The position numbers were made by a program, and so were the translations under genes. From the NCBI RefSeq assembly GCF_028618665.1, contig NZ_JAQITF010000001.1, positions 124,001 to 188,000 of the forward strand: a stretch of 64,000 nt of DNA. The letters are read 5' to 3'. Positions 9,790 through 20,021 of this stretch are shown here, in pieces. The first letter of the stretch is position 1. The number at the start of each line of letters is the position of its first letter. Origin of the DNA: Bartonella sp. AU16XJBT (lineage in GTDB: Bacteria; Pseudomonadota; Alphaproteobacteria; Rhizobiales; Rhizobiaceae). Below the pieces are notes generated by a model. It saw nothing but the letters and a program-made list of their open reading frames with translations, had not been told where the DNA came from and ran no database searches.

Positions 9790-10458
9790 TTATTGATGTG
9801 AAGCCTTATCAGTTTCAACAGAAGTTTCTTTTGTTCCTCCTTTGGCCACACCCACTATAGCTGGGCGCAACACCCTTTCCCCGATAATATAACCAGCCTG
9901 AACAACTTGTTGAACAGTGTTATCGGGGACATCAGTATTAGGAATTTCAAACATCGCTTGATGAAAGTGAGGATCAAATTTTTGTCCATCTGGATAAATT
10001 TTCTGCACCCCATGGCGTTCTAATGCTGCCATCATGGCACGTTCAGTCATTTCAACACCTTCTGCCAATGATTTCAAACCAGCATCACTTTCACGTGCAC
10101 CTTCTGGAATCGCTTCCAAAGCGCGATTGAGATTGTCAGAAACAGACAACATATCCCGTGCAAAATTAGCAATGGAATAAGCCCTCGCATCCGCTACATC
10201 ACGCGCAGTACGACGTCGAAGATTTTCCATATCTGCAGCAAGACGTAAAAGTTGATCTCTCAGCTCTTTATTTTCATCCTGCAAAGACGCTAAAGGATCA
10301 ACTTCATTACTTTCTTTTTCAACGTCTCCATGTACTTCTGTTTTATGTGTTTTTAAAAGTTCATCAGCTGCTTGTTTAAGTGTATTACGATCAGCGGGAT
10401 TTTTTAAATCGCAATTTTCAAATGAAGCATCAGTAAATTTGTTTTTTTCATCAGACAT
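9790..10458 (-). CDS. grpE: Nucleotide exchange factor GrpE
   Basis: Releases ADP from DnaK. The 222-residue protein has a variable acidic N-terminus, then a long coiled coil ([25 protein letters not shown]), and the conserved head motif region [11 protein letters not shown] with [20 protein letters not shown] near the C-terminus. It lies 125 nt downstream of hrcA on the same strand, the common alphaproteobacterial hrcA-grpE pair. Confidence 0.95.
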   Translation of the reverse strand: MSDEKNKFTDASFENCDLKNPADRNTLKQAADELLKTHKTEVHGDVEKESNEVDPLASLQDENKELRDQLLRLAADMENLRRRTARDVADARAYSIANFARDMLSVSDNLNRALEAIPEGARESDAGLKSLAEGVEMTERAMMAALERHGVQKIYPDGQKFDPHFHQAMFEIPNTDVPDNTVQQVVQAGYIIGERVLRPAIVGVAKGGTKETSVETDKASHQ

Positions 10459-10583
10459 AAAAATTCTATTCCTTCATAAGATTTGTTATTCTCGATATCG
10501 AAATTTTACAGACAAAAATCAAGGGGTATAGATGTATATTAATACAATGAGCTTTTATAGCACAAATACTTACCTGCATCGTT

Positions 10584-11654
10584 TTAACGCAATAACTGTG
10601 ATACAAGTTGAGCTGTATAATCAACCATGGGCACAATCCTTGCATAATTAAGCCGTGTAGGACCAATAACGCCTAAAGCACCAATAACTCTTTGTTGTGA
10701 ATCACGATAAGGTGCTACGACTAAAGAAGAACCAGAAAGTGAAAATAACTTATTTTCTGAACCAATAAAAATTCTAACCCCTGAACCTTCATCCGTTAAA
10801 TCGAGAAGCTGTGCCATACTCTCACGTGTTTCAAGGTCATCAAACAAATGGCGTAACCGTTCTAAATCTTCTTCTGCTTTCACATCTTCAAGCAAATTAC
10901 TGCGTCCACGAACAATGAGGTGTATTTTATGATCAGCGCCTTCTCCTCCTAGGAGAGCTAATCCCGTTTCAACAAGATGATGTGATAAATCATCAAGTGC
11001 AGCCCGCGTTTCCGCGCACAAACGCGCAATTTCCCCTTTAGCTTCACTCAATGTACGCCCTTGAATATGAGCATTGAGAAAATTCGTTGCTTCTGTCAAT
11101 TGTGCATGGGTAACCCCTTCTGGCAAATGAACAATACGATTTTCAACCTCACCTTGTTGAGTCACTAAAACAGCAAGAGCGTGCTCCCTATCAAGACGCA
11201 CAAATTCAATATGTTTTAATGTTCCTTCTTGTTTTGTTGCGAGAACAAGCCCAGCCCCACGGGAGAGATCTGAAAGAACTCGGCTTGCTTGAACAAGAAA
11301 ATGTTCAACCGATTGTGCATGACCAGCCTCTTTGACTTGCATTTCAATATTTTCTCTCTCCTCGTTTGGCAAATCACCCGCTTCCATAAATGCATCAACA
11401 AAAAAGCGTAAACCCGATTGGGTTGGCATTCGCCCTGCCGAAACATGCGGTGCATAAATCAAACCGAGATGTTCAAGATCACTCATCACATTGCGAATCG
11501 TCGCAGGTGATAATGTCTGTTGCAAAAGCCGTGAAAGATTGCGTGACCCTACAGGCTCACCATCATTAAGATAGGCTTCAACAATATGGCGGAAAATATC
11601 ACGCGAACGCTCATCAAGATATTTTAGTTCATTATCAATAGGTTTGTGCTTCAT
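10584..11654 (-). CDS. hrcA: Heat-inducible transcription repressor HrcA
   Basis: Repressor that binds CIRCE operators, usually at groESL, and needs GroEL for activity. It has an N-terminal winged helix (LDERSRDIFRHIVEAYLNDGEPVGSRNLSR) with the ATIRNVMSDLE recognition region, and the C-terminal VIGPTRLNYARIVPMVDYTA block. The length of 356 residues from MKHKPIDNE is normal. The start was set at 11654 because an upstream extension of 47 codons runs through a likely promoter (11688-11717). No CIRCE element was found near this gene or dnaK. Confidence 0.93.
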   Translation of the reverse strand: MKHKPIDNELKYLDERSRDIFRHIVEAYLNDGEPVGSRNLSRLLQQTLSPATIRNVMSDLEHLGLIYAPHVSAGRMPTQSGLRFFVDAFMEAGDLPNEERENIEMQVKEAGHAQSVEHFLVQASRVLSDLSRGAGLVLATKQEGTLKHIEFVRLDREHALAVLVTQQGEVENRIVHLPEGVTHAQLTEATNFLNAHIQGRTLSEAKGEIARLCAETRAALDDLSHHLVETGLALLGGEGADHKIHLIVRGRSNLLEDVKAEEDLERLRHLFDDLETRESMAQLLDLTDEGSGVRIFIGSENKLFSLSGSSLVVAPYRDSQQRVIGALGVIGPTRLNYARIVPMVDYTAQLVSQLLR

Positions 11655-11687
11655 CACAATTGTTTCACTACTTAAAAACACTCTTCT

Positions 11688-11717
11688 CTTATATAAGTTT
11701 TGCCAAGGCTTGGTCAA
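11688..11717 (-). promoter_or_regulatory. Candidate promoter for hrcA-grpE
   Basis: On the minus strand, TTGACC (11717-11712) and TATAAG (11693-11688) are spaced by 18 nt, placing the start of transcription about 25-30 nt before the hrcA ATG. This supports the shorter HrcA start. The -10 region also resembles the RpoH -10 pattern, but no CTTG is found at the correct distance. Confidence 0.45.
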
Positions 11718-12137
11718 ATAATCTAAAGTAGTATAAAAATATACTACCCTATTGAGCCATAAAACACCATCTTTTAGAATGATGTTATAAGGCAATATAA
11801 ATTATGCATGAGGTATTTTTAGTTAGAGTGTGTGATTGGATATTTAAGACAGGCATTGATCTTCTTTAGAGGCTTACCAAGAGAAGCTTGATTGTTTACA
11901 AACCACTGGGAGTAGAAAATTGGACTTTTACCATAAAAAGGCTCCCATAAAAAAATCATCTCTCATGTCTTTTTAATCGTTATCTTCACAAAATACGAAA
12001 AATTTTATTTGAATAAAATATCATAAAACGTGTAAAATAATCCTATCATGTAAAATCAAGCAGAATGTGTGTATATGAGCATTTAAGCTGTTTTTTAGCA
12101 CAAAAATAGTTCCCCTTTCATTTTTGGAGAAATCTAT
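11718..12137. other. Spacer between hrcA and rdgB
   Basis: About 420 bp of AT-rich divergent space. In many alphaproteobacteria rph (RNase PH) lies here, between divergent hrcA and rdgB. I see no rph reading frame or clear remnant. A TGGGAG...CTCCCA inverted repeat near 11910-11950 has a long loop and no obvious role. Confidence 0.4.
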
Positions 12138-12785
12138 ATGAGAAGTATAGCAGATAAAAAACTTGTCATTGCTACACATAACACCGGCAAATTACATGAA
12201 ATCACCACTTTGGTTGCACCTTTCGGTTTAATAATACAATCAGCAAAAGAGCTTGGTTTGCCAGAGCCAAAAGAAACAGGAACAACATTTGAAGAAAATG
12301 CTTATATTAAAGCTTTTGCAGCAGCAAAAAAGACAGGACTTCCTGCTCTCTCTGATGATTCAGGTTTAGAGGTGGATGCATTGGATGGTGCACCAGGCGT
12401 TTATACCGCGGATTGGGCGATTCAAGCCGATGGTACACGTAATTTTCCAAAAGCGATGCAAAAAATAGAAGATGAACTCCAAAAAATCGGAGCACGAGAA
12501 AAAAGCCAACGAAAATGCCGTTTTATATCCGTCATTTGCATTGCGTGGCCTGATAACCACGCAGATTATTTCCACGGATACGTTGAAGGAACATTCATTT
12601 GGCCTCCACGGGGAGATAAAGGCTTTGGTTTTGATCCTATTTTTTTACCAGATGGATATGAAAATACCTTTGGAGAAATGTCAACAGAGCAAAAACACAG
12701 CTGGCAACACAATGACATTCCCCCTCTTTCACATCGCGCACGGGCTTTTAAACTTTTGGCAGAAAATCTTTTGGCATTCTCATGA
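12138..12785 (+). CDS. rdgB: Non-canonical purine NTP pyrophosphatase (dITP/XTP)
   Basis: House-cleaning enzyme that hydrolyses dITP, XTP and ITP to monophosphates. It has the family start motif ATHNTGK at residues 12-18, the [21 protein letters not shown] active-site stretch, and the GFGFDPIF and HRARAF signatures near the end. The length of 215 residues is normal, and TTTGGAG precedes the ATG. Its stop codon overlaps the hemW start (ATGA), so translation is probably coupled. Confidence 0.96.
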   Translation: MRSIADKKLVIATHNTGKLHEITTLVAPFGLIIQSAKELGLPEPKETGTTFEENAYIKAFAAAKKTGLPALSDDSGLEVDALDGAPGVYTADWAIQADGTRNFPKAMQKIEDELQKIGAREKSQRKCRFISVICIAWPDNHADYFHGYVEGTFIWPPRGDKGFGFDPIFLPDGYENTFGEMSTEQKHSWQHNDIPPLSHRARAFKLLAENLLAFS

Positions 12786-13981
12786 ATGAACCTTTTGGCA
12801 TTTACATTCATTGGCCCTTTTGTGCAGCGAAATGTCCCTATTGTGACTTTAATTCACATGTTCGCATTCATGGTATTGATCAACCACGTTTTGTCACCGC
12901 CTTTGAACGCGAAATAGAAACGCAATACAATAAAATAGGTCCACGTCATATTACGAGTATTTTTATTGGTGGGGGAACTCCTTCTCTTATGGAGCCGCAA
13001 ACCGTTGATGCCCTCTTGCAAGCACTGGCAAGAAAGTGGATATTTGATGATAAAGTTGAAATTACATTGGAAGCTAATCCATCCAGTGTGGAAGCAGGAC
13101 GTTTTCGCGGATACCGTGCTGCAGGTGTTAATCGCTTATCTCTAGGGATACAAGCGCTCAATGATAAAGCATTGCGCAAACTTGGCCGACTCCATAATGT
13201 AGAACAAGCTCTTTACGCAATTGATTTAGCACGACAAATTTTTCCACGCTTATCCTTTGATCTCATTTATGCTCGCCCCAAACAAACCCTTGAACAATGG
13301 AAATCTGAACTTGTACAAGCCATTGATTTGGCCGCGGATCATCTTTCTCTTTATCAATTGACAATCGAAGAAGGAACCGCCTTTAAACGACTTCATGATG
13401 CAGGAAGACTTATCCTGCCCCCATCAGAGCTAGCAGCAGATCTGTATCATCTTACCCAAGAAATAACAGCTCTGTATGGACTTCCTGCCTATGAAATCTC
13501 AAACCATGCTATGCCTGGTGCTGAATCAGCACACAACCTTCTTTATTGGCGTTATCACCAATATGCAGGATTTGGTCCAGGAGCACACGGACGTTTCATT
13601 GAAAACGTACAAAATCATTCTTCCGCCTTTTCAAAGGCATCTTTATCACACCTTGAAAACCGTGAGCGTTATGTCACAATCAATGAAAAGCATCCCGAAC
13701 AGTGGCTAGAATTAGTAGAAACAACAGGACATGGCTGTATTGAAACAGAACGATTAACCTCTGAGCAACAGGCAAATGAAATGCTCCTTATGGGGTTACG
13801 CCTTTGCGAAGGCTTAGAACTTACACGCTATGAAACCTTAAGCCCCAAACGTATCCCAATGGAAAAACTTATCGATTTACAACACCAAGAATTGGTAGAA
13901 ATGGTTGATAACCAACGCTTAAAAGCGACAACCAAAGGACGTATTGTTCTTGACCACATTATCAGCCAACTTGCCAACTAA
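12782..13981 (+). CDS. hemW: Radical SAM protein HemW
   Basis: Radical-SAM protein of the HemN/HemW group. It has Cys14, Cys18 and Cys21 of the CxxxCxxC cluster motif ([14 protein letters not shown]), GGGTPSL, and the HNLLYWR motif. HemW is a heme chaperone rather than coproporphyrinogen dehydrogenase. The HemW call rests on the rdgB-hemW pairing (ATGA overlap) and the length of 399 residues, shorter than HemN. I did not separate the two functions by a full residue comparison. Confidence 0.88.
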   Translation: MNEPFGIYIHWPFCAAKCPYCDFNSHVRIHGIDQPRFVTAFEREIETQYNKIGPRHITSIFIGGGTPSLMEPQTVDALLQALARKWIFDDKVEITLEANPSSVEAGRFRGYRAAGVNRLSLGIQALNDKALRKLGRLHNVEQALYAIDLARQIFPRLSFDLIYARPKQTLEQWKSELVQAIDLAADHLSLYQLTIEEGTAFKRLHDAGRLILPPSELAADLYHLTQEITALYGLPAYEISNHAMPGAESAHNLLYWRYHQYAGFGPGAHGRFIENVQNHSSAFSKASLSHLENRERYVTINEKHPEQWLELVETTGHGCIETERLTSEQQANEMLLMGLRLCEGLELTRYETLSPKRIPMEKLIDLQHQELVEMVDNQRLKATTKGRIVLDHIISQLAN

Positions 13982-13989
13982 AGTTTTTA

Positions 13990-14340
13990 TAACAACATAT
14001 TGATTTTAATGACAGTTATCATTTTTATAGCAAAAGCGAGACTAAAATATCGTAAGATTTTTTCATTTAAAAACTATTTATAATACATTAATGACAACCA
14101 TTCACTTACCCTCTAAAAGTAGGAAAATTTTTGGATAAAAACTATTAAAAAGGGTATAAAATGCTTTTTATGAACAATTTCAAACGCCAAAAGCTATCGC
14201 AATATTTTGAGCTAAAAAGTCTATGATGGTCTCTTTTTTCATAAGCGTAAAGAGAGGCGATGCCCTATAGATTTTATATTACATTATCCATAAGCACCGT
14301 TGAATGTAACAAACATTGAAAGCGTTTCTTTAGAATAAGC
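13990..14340 (+). pseudogene. Integrase 5'-end relic (family I repeat, copy A)
   Basis: Degenerate family I copy in the 840-bp gap between hemW and dapE. The head has ATATCGTAAGATTTTTTCATT. The start codon at 14161 gives MLFMNNFKRQKLSQYFELKSL then a stop, and CATAAGCGTAAAGA (14240-14253) encodes the HKRK motif in another frame. The tail keeps a CATTGAAAG...GTTTCTTTA piece of the LRDVSLK codons. No tRNA gene adjoins it. Confidence 0.65.
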
Positions 14341-14640
14341 ACGTGAATGCACACTACAATGATATATTATTTCTTACAAGAGTGTGGAAAATATTAAAAC
14401 ATAAAGTACAAATAAGCACATTTATGTTGTAGAAAATTTTTAAAAAAGCAGCATATTCTTATGTGTCTTTATGGCTTTAACCTATCATCATATCAATTGT
14501 GATATTAACGTTCGTTGTTTTCCATATATGAATTGCGCGTTAATTTCTGCCCTACACCTTAAAGAATCAAGATTCTTAATCCGATCCTGTAAACAGCCCT
14601 ACTTCTTAAAACATGTTTCACTTGGTTTTCCATTTATGTG

Positions 14641-14770
14641 ATCCACTGAACTGAAGACTTTACGAGCAACAATCCAGCTTAAGAATGCTGTACTTTAAAA
14701 CCACCTAATATAGCTAAGTCGCGCTTTATATCACCACACCTCAAATGACAATGTTTTATGGCAACAAAAG
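14641..14770 (+). repeat. Family II degenerate repeat, copy 1
   Basis: Shares 22 identical bases (14729-14750, beginning TATCACCACACC) with 22349-22370, embedded in about 120 bp of weaker similarity that includes AAGACT..ACGA.CAAC and CTTTAAAACCAC-like blocks. One frame of the core reads ITTPQMT in both copies, which suggests former coding DNA. I do not recognise the parent gene. Confidence 0.5.
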
Positions 14771-14822
14771 GGTTTTACGGCAAAACAAGATAAAGATATT
14801 ATTGAACCAAACAATTATTTCT

Positions 14823-15995
14823 TTATGCAAAAAAATCAACAATAAAACGCTCATAAATAGCCGTTAGCGTTTCTACTGCATCAAGGGCGACACATTCATC
14901 TACCATATGCATCGTTTGCCCTGGTAAACCAAATTCAACCACGGGGCAATAATCCTTAATAAACCGCGCATCTGAAGTTCCCCCAGACGTGGAACATTCT
15001 GGTACACTCCCTGTTACACTTTTAATAGCATTGGATAAAGCTTGAATAAGTTTATCATTTTTGGTCAAAAAAACATCCCCTAAACTTGGAATCCACTCAA
15101 GCTGATAAGAGGGATATTGACCACTGTTATTTTTTGATTGCACCAAAGAAAGACGCTTTTCAATTTCCCCCATCAATGTTTCTTTTGTCCAAAGATCATT
15201 GTAGCGTATATTAAAACGAACCGTTGTCTGTGCTGGAATAACATTGACCGCTAAATTACCGGTATCGATGGTTGTTAGCTCTAAATTACTGGGTTGAAAA
15301 TTCTCTGTTCCTTGATCTAAAGCAGTTTGTGTCAATGCTTGAATAAGTTTACTCGCCAAAGGCAAAGGATTGGCAGCCCGCTCTGGAAAAGCAACATGAC
15401 CTTGGCGACCTTTCACGGTAATGATACCAGAAATCGATCCGCGTCGTCCAATTTTGATAACATCACCAACAGTCTTTACGCTTGTTGGTTCTCCCACAAG
15501 AGCCGCAGTCCATTTTTCGCCTTTTTTTTCTGCCCATTTGAGAAGTTTTACCGTACCATTAATAGCAGGCCCCTCTTCATCACCAGTAATTAAAAGGCTT
15601 ACCCTCCCTTTAATGGACCGTTTTCCAAGAACTCGTGCTAGAGCCGCAATAAAACAAGCAATACCGCCTTTCATATCAACAGCACCCCGCCCATATAATT
15701 TTCCCTGATCTATAACAGCTTCAAAAGGTGGATAGGTCCAGTCTTCCAATGCACCTGGCGGTACAACATCCGTATGACCCGCAAACATAAGATGGGGTCC
15801 TTCGCTTCCCATTTTCGCATAAAGATTTTCAATATTATCTGTATTTTTATCCGTAAAAATAGGGCGTTCAACATGAAATCCCATTTTTTTCAAAAATTGT
15901 TCCAAAGTTGATAAAGCCCCTGCTTCATGAGGTGTAACAGAAGGACAACGAATAAGTGCCTGTAATAGCTGAAGTGGATCTGTAAGAACAGGCAT
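14823..15995 (-). CDS. dapE: Succinyl-diaminopimelate desuccinylase
   Basis: Di-zinc M20 peptidase-family enzyme of lysine and meso-diaminopimelate synthesis. It cleaves N-succinyl-LL-DAP, giving the cell-wall precursor. Zinc-ligand motifs are visible: [46 protein letters not shown] and the late MHMVDECV. The 390 residues match the family. It stands alone here, with 224 bp to the next gene and no dapD adjacent. Confidence 0.95.
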   Translation of the reverse strand: MPVLTDPLQLLQALIRCPSVTPHEAGALSTLEQFLKKMGFHVERPIFTDKNTDNIENLYAKMGSEGPHLMFAGHTDVVPPGALEDWTYPPFEAVIDQGKLYGRGAVDMKGGIACFIAALARVLGKRSIKGRVSLLITGDEEGPAINGTVKLLKWAEKKGEKWTAALVGEPTSVKTVGDVIKIGRRGSISGIITVKGRQGHVAFPERAANPLPLASKLIQALTQTALDQGTENFQPSNLELTTIDTGNLAVNVIPAQTTVRFNIRYNDLWTKETLMGEIEKRLSLVQSKNNSGQYPSYQLEWIPSLGDVFLTKNDKLIQALSNAIKSVTGSVPECSTSGGTSDARFIKDYCPVVEFGLPGQTMHMVDECVALDAVETLTAIYERFIVDFFA

Positions 15996-16219
15996 AAAAA
16001 AACCTTCCTATTTGTTATAAATCATCGGAACTTAAGGTTATTACGCTGAATGACAAAAAAGATAAAGCAAAAACATTGAAGACACTCAGCAAACCAAGCA
16101 GGGGAGGACAATCGTGCTGAGAGCTTCAATGGCTTCCTCATCATGCATGACGAAGCACCAAAACAACGAAACATTCAACAAAAAGTTCCGTTAAATATTG
16201 CTTTCATTTGCAAGTTTTT

Positions 16220-16966
16220 TTACACCTCTAATTCATATGAATCAAAATTAATGGCGTGCAGTCTCTGAGCATTTTCTTTCAACCAAGCACGATATGTTTT
16301 ACTATCAGGGCAAAGTTTCTCACAAAGAGCCCAAAATCTTGGTCCATGATTCATTTCAACAAGATGAGCAACTTCATGGGCAACAACATACTCAACAACT
16401 TCTTTTGGTGCCATAATAAGGCGCCAAGAAAAAGAAAGACGCTTATCAATTGAACAAGATCCCCAACGACTTCTCGTATCTTTATAACAAATGGATTTGA
16501 CTTTACGCTCTACCTGATGAGCATAATGCGCCACCAAAGGTGTTATAATAAGCGCTGCTTGTTTTTTTAAAACGTCAGCAATGCGTCTTGGGAGATATTC
16601 TAATTGACCATAAACAATAATTTCAGGCCCCTGCTCCGCATTTGCTGTAACAATTTCTGTTACCCCACGTCCTTCTCTATGTTTTATGGTATGAGAAACA
16701 CCCAATAAGGGAATTGTTGCTCCCTCTTTGAGATAAGCATTTTCATGAGAAATTTGTACACGAGCAAGACGTGCCTCAATCCAAGACCGATGTTTTTCAA
16801 TAAAACTTTCAACCGCATAGAGATTTATCGCTGGTGGTATTGTTACACAAATCTCCTGGCTTCTGGCATCAATACGTAAGGTAAGACGGCGCGCGTGCCT
16901 ATTTTCCCGCATTCGTACAGGGATAGCACGATCAGAAAAAATAAAATGCTTTTCAGAAATGTTCAT
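16220..16966 (-). CDS. YgjP-like (DUF45) zinc metallopeptidase
   Basis: Predicted SprT/WLM-type zinc metallopeptidase of the YgjP/DUF45 family (248 residues). The zinc site HEVAHL (HExxH variant) is followed by the third ligand region MNHGPRFWALCEKLCP. The upstream RWGSCS motif is also family-typical. No signal peptide or membrane segment is seen, so it is probably cytoplasmic. It follows the alpha/beta hydrolase by 32 nt on the same strand, implying co-transcription. The substrate is unknown. Confidence 0.85.
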   Translation of the reverse strand: MNISEKHFIFSDRAIPVRMRENRHARRLTLRIDARSQEICVTIPPAINLYAVESFIEKHRSWIEARLARVQISHENAYLKEGATIPLLGVSHTIKHREGRGVTEIVTANAEQGPEIIVYGQLEYLPRRIADVLKKQAALIITPLVAHYAHQVERKVKSICYKDTRSRWGSCSIDKRLSFSWRLIMAPKEVVEYVVAHEVAHLVEMNHGPRFWALCEKLCPDSKTYRAWLKENAQRLHAINFDSYELEV

Positions 16967-16998
16967 ATATTTATCTTCATTATCAATAAATAGCCCCC

Positions 16999-17778
16999 TT
17001 ATTTTGCATTAATCTGATTAATCAAAGATCTCAAGGCTGTTTCGAAGCAATCTAAATCTTGTGGACGAGAAAAACGGTGATCGGCATCACGCACAAGTGT
17101 CAATGTTACGTCATGAAGAGGTAAATGATCAAGTAAAGTCAATGTATGCTGATAGGGTATCTTATCGTCTTCCATCCCTTGTAGAATATGAATTGGGCAC
17201 CCAACATCAATGCATCCTTTCATGACACAATTTTCGCGTCCATCTTCAATCAATTTTCTTGTAAAGGGCATTGGTTCCTCATCACCAACAGCAGGACGTT
17301 CAATATAGCCTTTTTCTTCCAAAATTTTCCATTCTTCTGGGCCTAATTCTGGTTCCACCAATGTTTTTGTAAAATCAGGTGCTGGAGCAATTAATATCAT
17401 ACCAGCAAGCTTCTTATTTTTCTGCGCTAGCATCATAGCAAGCTTTAGTGCAATCCACCCCCCCATAGAGGAAGCAACCAAAATTTGCGGTCCCTCACAA
17501 TAGGTTTCAAAAGTTGCTAAACTTTCGCTCACCCAACGTGAAATCGTTCCTTGAAAAAAATCTCCTTCCGATTCCCCATGACCAGAGTAATCAAAACGTA
17601 AACAAGATAAATCATTCTTTTGAGCAAACTGATCAACCAACATCGCCTTACTTCCCAACATATCGGATTGATAGCCATGAAGCCAAACCAAACCTGGAGA
17701 GTGGCGTCCTTTGCGATAGCGTACTGCAAGAGCAGTGTCCTCAAACGAAAAAAATTGGCACGGAATATTTTGATTCAT
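16999..17778 (-). CDS. Alpha/beta hydrolase
   Basis: Serine hydrolase fold of 259 residues. It has the oxyanion region WLHGYQSDM, the nucleophile elbow ASSMGGW (a GxSxG variant starting with Ala), FDYSGHGES, and the C-terminal catalytic DADHRF. It resembles the short-chain ABHD10 or palmitoyl-thioesterase-like group in layout, but the substrate cannot be told. It is divergent from infC and upstream of the YgjP-like protease, probably in one operon. Confidence 0.8.
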   Translation of the reverse strand: MNQNIPCQFFSFEDTALAVRYRKGRHSPGLVWLHGYQSDMLGSKAMLVDQFAQKNDLSCLRFDYSGHGESEGDFFQGTISRWVSESLATFETYCEGPQILVASSMGGWIALKLAMMLAQKNKKLAGMILIAPAPDFTKTLVEPELGPEEWKILEEKGYIERPAVGDEEPMPFTRKLIEDGRENCVMKGCIDVGCPIHILQGMEDDKIPYQHTLTLLDHLPLHDVTLTLVRDADHRFSRPQDLDCFETALRSLINQINAK

Positions 17779-17887
17779 GATTCTTTTTCTCCATAAAACA
17801 ATTTCTTTAAATTAAGGGAAAAACTTTTATAAACCAAATCACTTAAAAAAGTAACAAATCAAATAATGAAAAAGACGCGAATTATAG

Positions 17888-17916
17888 TTGTTTTTATGCG
17901 CATAATTGTATATTAA
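17888..17916 (+). promoter_or_regulatory. Candidate promoter for infC
   Basis: TTGTTT (17888-17893) and TATTAA (17911-17916) are separated by exactly 17 nt, about 40 nt upstream of the proposed AUU start of infC. Pattern match only. Confidence 0.4.
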
Positions 17917-17955
17917 ATTAGCTGTTAGTTGAATCAAAATTAAGGAGCATAAACC

Positions 17956-18492
17956 ATTCGTAAACCGTTTAAAATGACACCTACCCAAAAAGACGGACCA
18001 CGTTCAAATAAGGATATTCGAGTCCCTCATGTTCAGCTTATCAATGATGCGGGACAACATCAGGGGGTCGTTGCAATACAAGATGCTCTTGCTATGGCCG
18101 CAGAGGCGGGGCTTGATTTGGTTGAAATTGTACCAAATGCAGAGCCGCCCGTGTGTAAAATCATCGATTTGGGAAAATTAAAGTATCAAACTCAAAAAAA
18201 AGCCGCTGAAACACGTAAAAAACAAAAAGTCATCGAAATCAAAGAGATTAAGATGCGCCCGAATGTTGATGTCCATGATTATGGAGTCAAGCTGAAGGCT
18301 GTTCATCGCTTTATTGATCATGGAGATAAAGTAAAGATTACTTTGCGTTTTCGTGGTCGTGAGATGGCTCACCAAGATCTTGGATTAAAGCTTCTGCAGC
18401 GTGTGAAAGAAGATACAAGTGAAATTGCCAAGATTGAATTGGAGCCAAAACTTGAAGGGCGGCAAATAATGATGGTGATCGCGCCTAAATAG
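17956..18492 (+). CDS. infC: Translation initiation factor IF-3, probable AUU start
   Basis: IF-3 binds the 30S subunit and checks the start codon. The protein has the N-domain ([14 protein letters not shown]), the linker lysine-rich region, and the C-domain ([17 protein letters not shown] to [11 protein letters not shown]). The first ATG is at 17974, but AAGGAG (17942-17947) is 8 nt from an in-frame ATT at 17956, and the six added codons (RKPFK after the initiator) resemble the usual IF-3 N-terminus. A rare AUU start is the known basis of IF-3 autoregulation in enterobacteria. From this start the protein is 178 residues. rpmI and rplT are not downstream. Confidence 0.93.
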   Translation: MRKPFKMTPTQKDGPRSNKDIRVPHVQLINDAGQHQGVVAIQDALAMAAEAGLDLVEIVPNAEPPVCKIIDLGKLKYQTQKKAAETRKKQKVIEIKEIKMRPNVDVHDYGVKLKAVHRFIDHGDKVKITLRFRGREMAHQDLGLKLLQRVKEDTSEIAKIELEPKLEGRQIMMVIAPK

Positions 18493-18553
18493 TTTTTTAT
18501 TGGAATAATATCTGTGTGCAACTCGTCAAAATGAGCGGATGAGTACCGTCTAG

Positions 18554-18583
18554 AAGCGCCACAGTGAGTTTTGTGGTGCTTTT
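18554..18583 (+). terminator. Rho-independent terminator after infC
   Basis: A 10-bp stem (AAGCGCCACA 18554-18563, TGTGGTGCTT 18572-18581) with one G-T pair and an 8-nt loop, followed by TT. It lies about 60 nt past the infC stop. Confidence 0.75.
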
Positions 18584-18635
18584 AAGGTTTTATAAATTTG
18601 TATAAATCCTTTTAAGAGTTTAATAATGCTTTCTC

Positions 18636-18915
18636 AATTTATAAAAAGAATTCGTTATTTTGCATATTAAATGAGACAGTGCGAATACCGTAAGATCTTC
18701 TCATTTCGAGCTCTCTTATTTATAGAATCTAGCAAAAAATCATTTGCTTGTACATCACAAACAAAGATAATGCATAAAATATTAAAAAAGTAGAAATGTC
18801 TTTTGTGAACCATTTCAAATGTCAAAAGTTATAACAATAGGGAAACTGGTAAAGGAATGATGGTGTTGGCTTGAACTTTCATAACCGTAAAGATAATGAA
18901 GCCCATTAGCACGAC
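18636..18915 (+). pseudogene. Integrase 5'-end relic (family I, tandem copy 1 of 3)
   Basis: First of three head-to-tail family I copies. It contains GAATACCGTAAGATCTTCTC, the ATG at 18796 in an AGAAATG context, and TTTCATAACCGTAAAGAT near the end (the HKRK codons, mutated). The coding part has several frame breaks. Confidence 0.6.
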
Positions 18916-18952
18916 CATCCTCATCTGTTCCTTGCAATCGCAACGTACTGAT

Positions 18953-19256
18953 TTATAAAGATATTCATTGTTTTTCATTAAGAGTCTCGAATATCGTAGG
19001 GTTCTTTCATTTCAAATCTCTCTCATGTTGAATCAATCAAAATTACTTGCTTGCACATCATAAGCGGAGAGAGGCGTGTGAATAAAAACTGTACAAGAAA
19101 AGAGTAAAAATGCCTCTTATGAAGAGTCTCAAGTGCCAAGGGCTGTCGCAACACCCACGAGCTGGCAAAGTGTGTGATGGTGCAAGCTTGTGTTCCTTCA
19201 TAAGCGTAAAGATGGGGGTGCTTAATAACAACACTTTACCAAACAGCATTCAATAA
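18953..19256 (+). pseudogene. Integrase 5'-end relic (family I, tandem copy 2 of 3)
   Basis: One of the best preserved family I copies. From ATG 19110 a 48-codon frame opens with MPLMKSLKCQGLSQHPRAGK and continues VCDGASLCSF. A single frame shift then restores FHKRKDGGA, the conserved Arm-DNA-binding sequence of DUF4102-type integrases. The upstream head (GAATATCGTAGGGTTC, then TTGAATCAATCAAAAT, then TTGCTTGCACATCATAAG) is also intact. Confidence 0.7.
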
Positions 19257-19570
19257 TCCAGGGAACAATCAGTGCTTATTTTTCAAAATAAGATATCATC
19301 TCCTCATTACAAATTTCCCCTTATTATCAACTCTATTGCCAGCTTTCTAAGCAACTTTAGCTACTATCTCTTTTAAAGATAGATCATTTTGTTGGTTCAC
19401 TACCAAAGCCTTTAAATTTTTTTATTCCATTGGTTTTAATCTAACCTTCTGAATATAATAGGATAAAGCGAATACGCAACGTTATAGGATGAAGATGAAA
19501 ATGATGTATTTTTAAATACTCAAAGCATGAAAAATTCCTTGCGCAATATTTTGCATGGAGTAGAATAGAA

Positions 19571-19830
19571 TAACATATTAATTGATAATGATAATTTATA
19601 TTTTTGCTCCTTTTAATTAAGTGAATATCGTAGGATTTTCTCATTCCAAATCTTCTCAATATGGAATCAAACAAAAATATTCGCTTGCGCATCATAGGGG
19701 ATATGATGTGCATAGAAAAAATCATTATCCTCTTATGAAAGTTTTCAAGCGACCAGGGGGAATTGTTGCAATATGCGAATGCCAATAGAGTGATGGTATC
19801 AGCTTATATCTTAGATGATACCTATATAAA
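19571..19830 (+). pseudogene. Integrase 5'-end relic (family I, tandem copy 3 of 3)
   Basis: Third tandem copy, directly upstream of the ABC exporter gene. It has AATTGATAATGATAATTTAT at its head, GAATATCGTAGGATTTTCTC, and GCTTGCGCATCATAGGGG. The start codon is lost (ATTATCCTCTTATG) and the HKRK codons are destroyed. Between this copy and the ABC gene (19831-20021) I see nothing else. Confidence 0.55.
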
Positions 19831-20021
19831 TGAAAGTATAAATGAAAGAGTGATGCAAAAACCATTTATAGAGGATTTTACGTTATACGATGTGCTGTCG
19901 CATGAAAGAGTATGACGCACATTGAAAGAAGAAGGTTCTTTTTGTAAAAAAGATTAAGAGGCTTTTTAATTAAGAGCGCCTCAATCTTGCATAAAACAAC
20001 AAGAAAATATAGAAGCACTTC

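Noticed and set aside
11655-11830. CIRCE operator near hrcA
   Set aside because: No TTAGCACTC-N9-GAGTGCTAA pattern, even with mismatches; only an isolated TTAGAGTG.
15996-16219. tRNA or small RNA in the less AT-rich spacer beside dapE
   Set aside because: No cloverleaf or T-loop consensus could be formed.
19058-19249. 63-codon minus-strand frame (CCDSPWHLRLFIRG-type)
   Set aside because: It is the antisense of family I copy 2; the sense strand explains the conservation as integrase codons.
18493-20021. CRISPR array, suggested by repeated blocks
   Set aside because: The three repeats are about 280 bp, degenerate and unevenly spaced, and encode integrase fragments. No short identical repeats with spacers.
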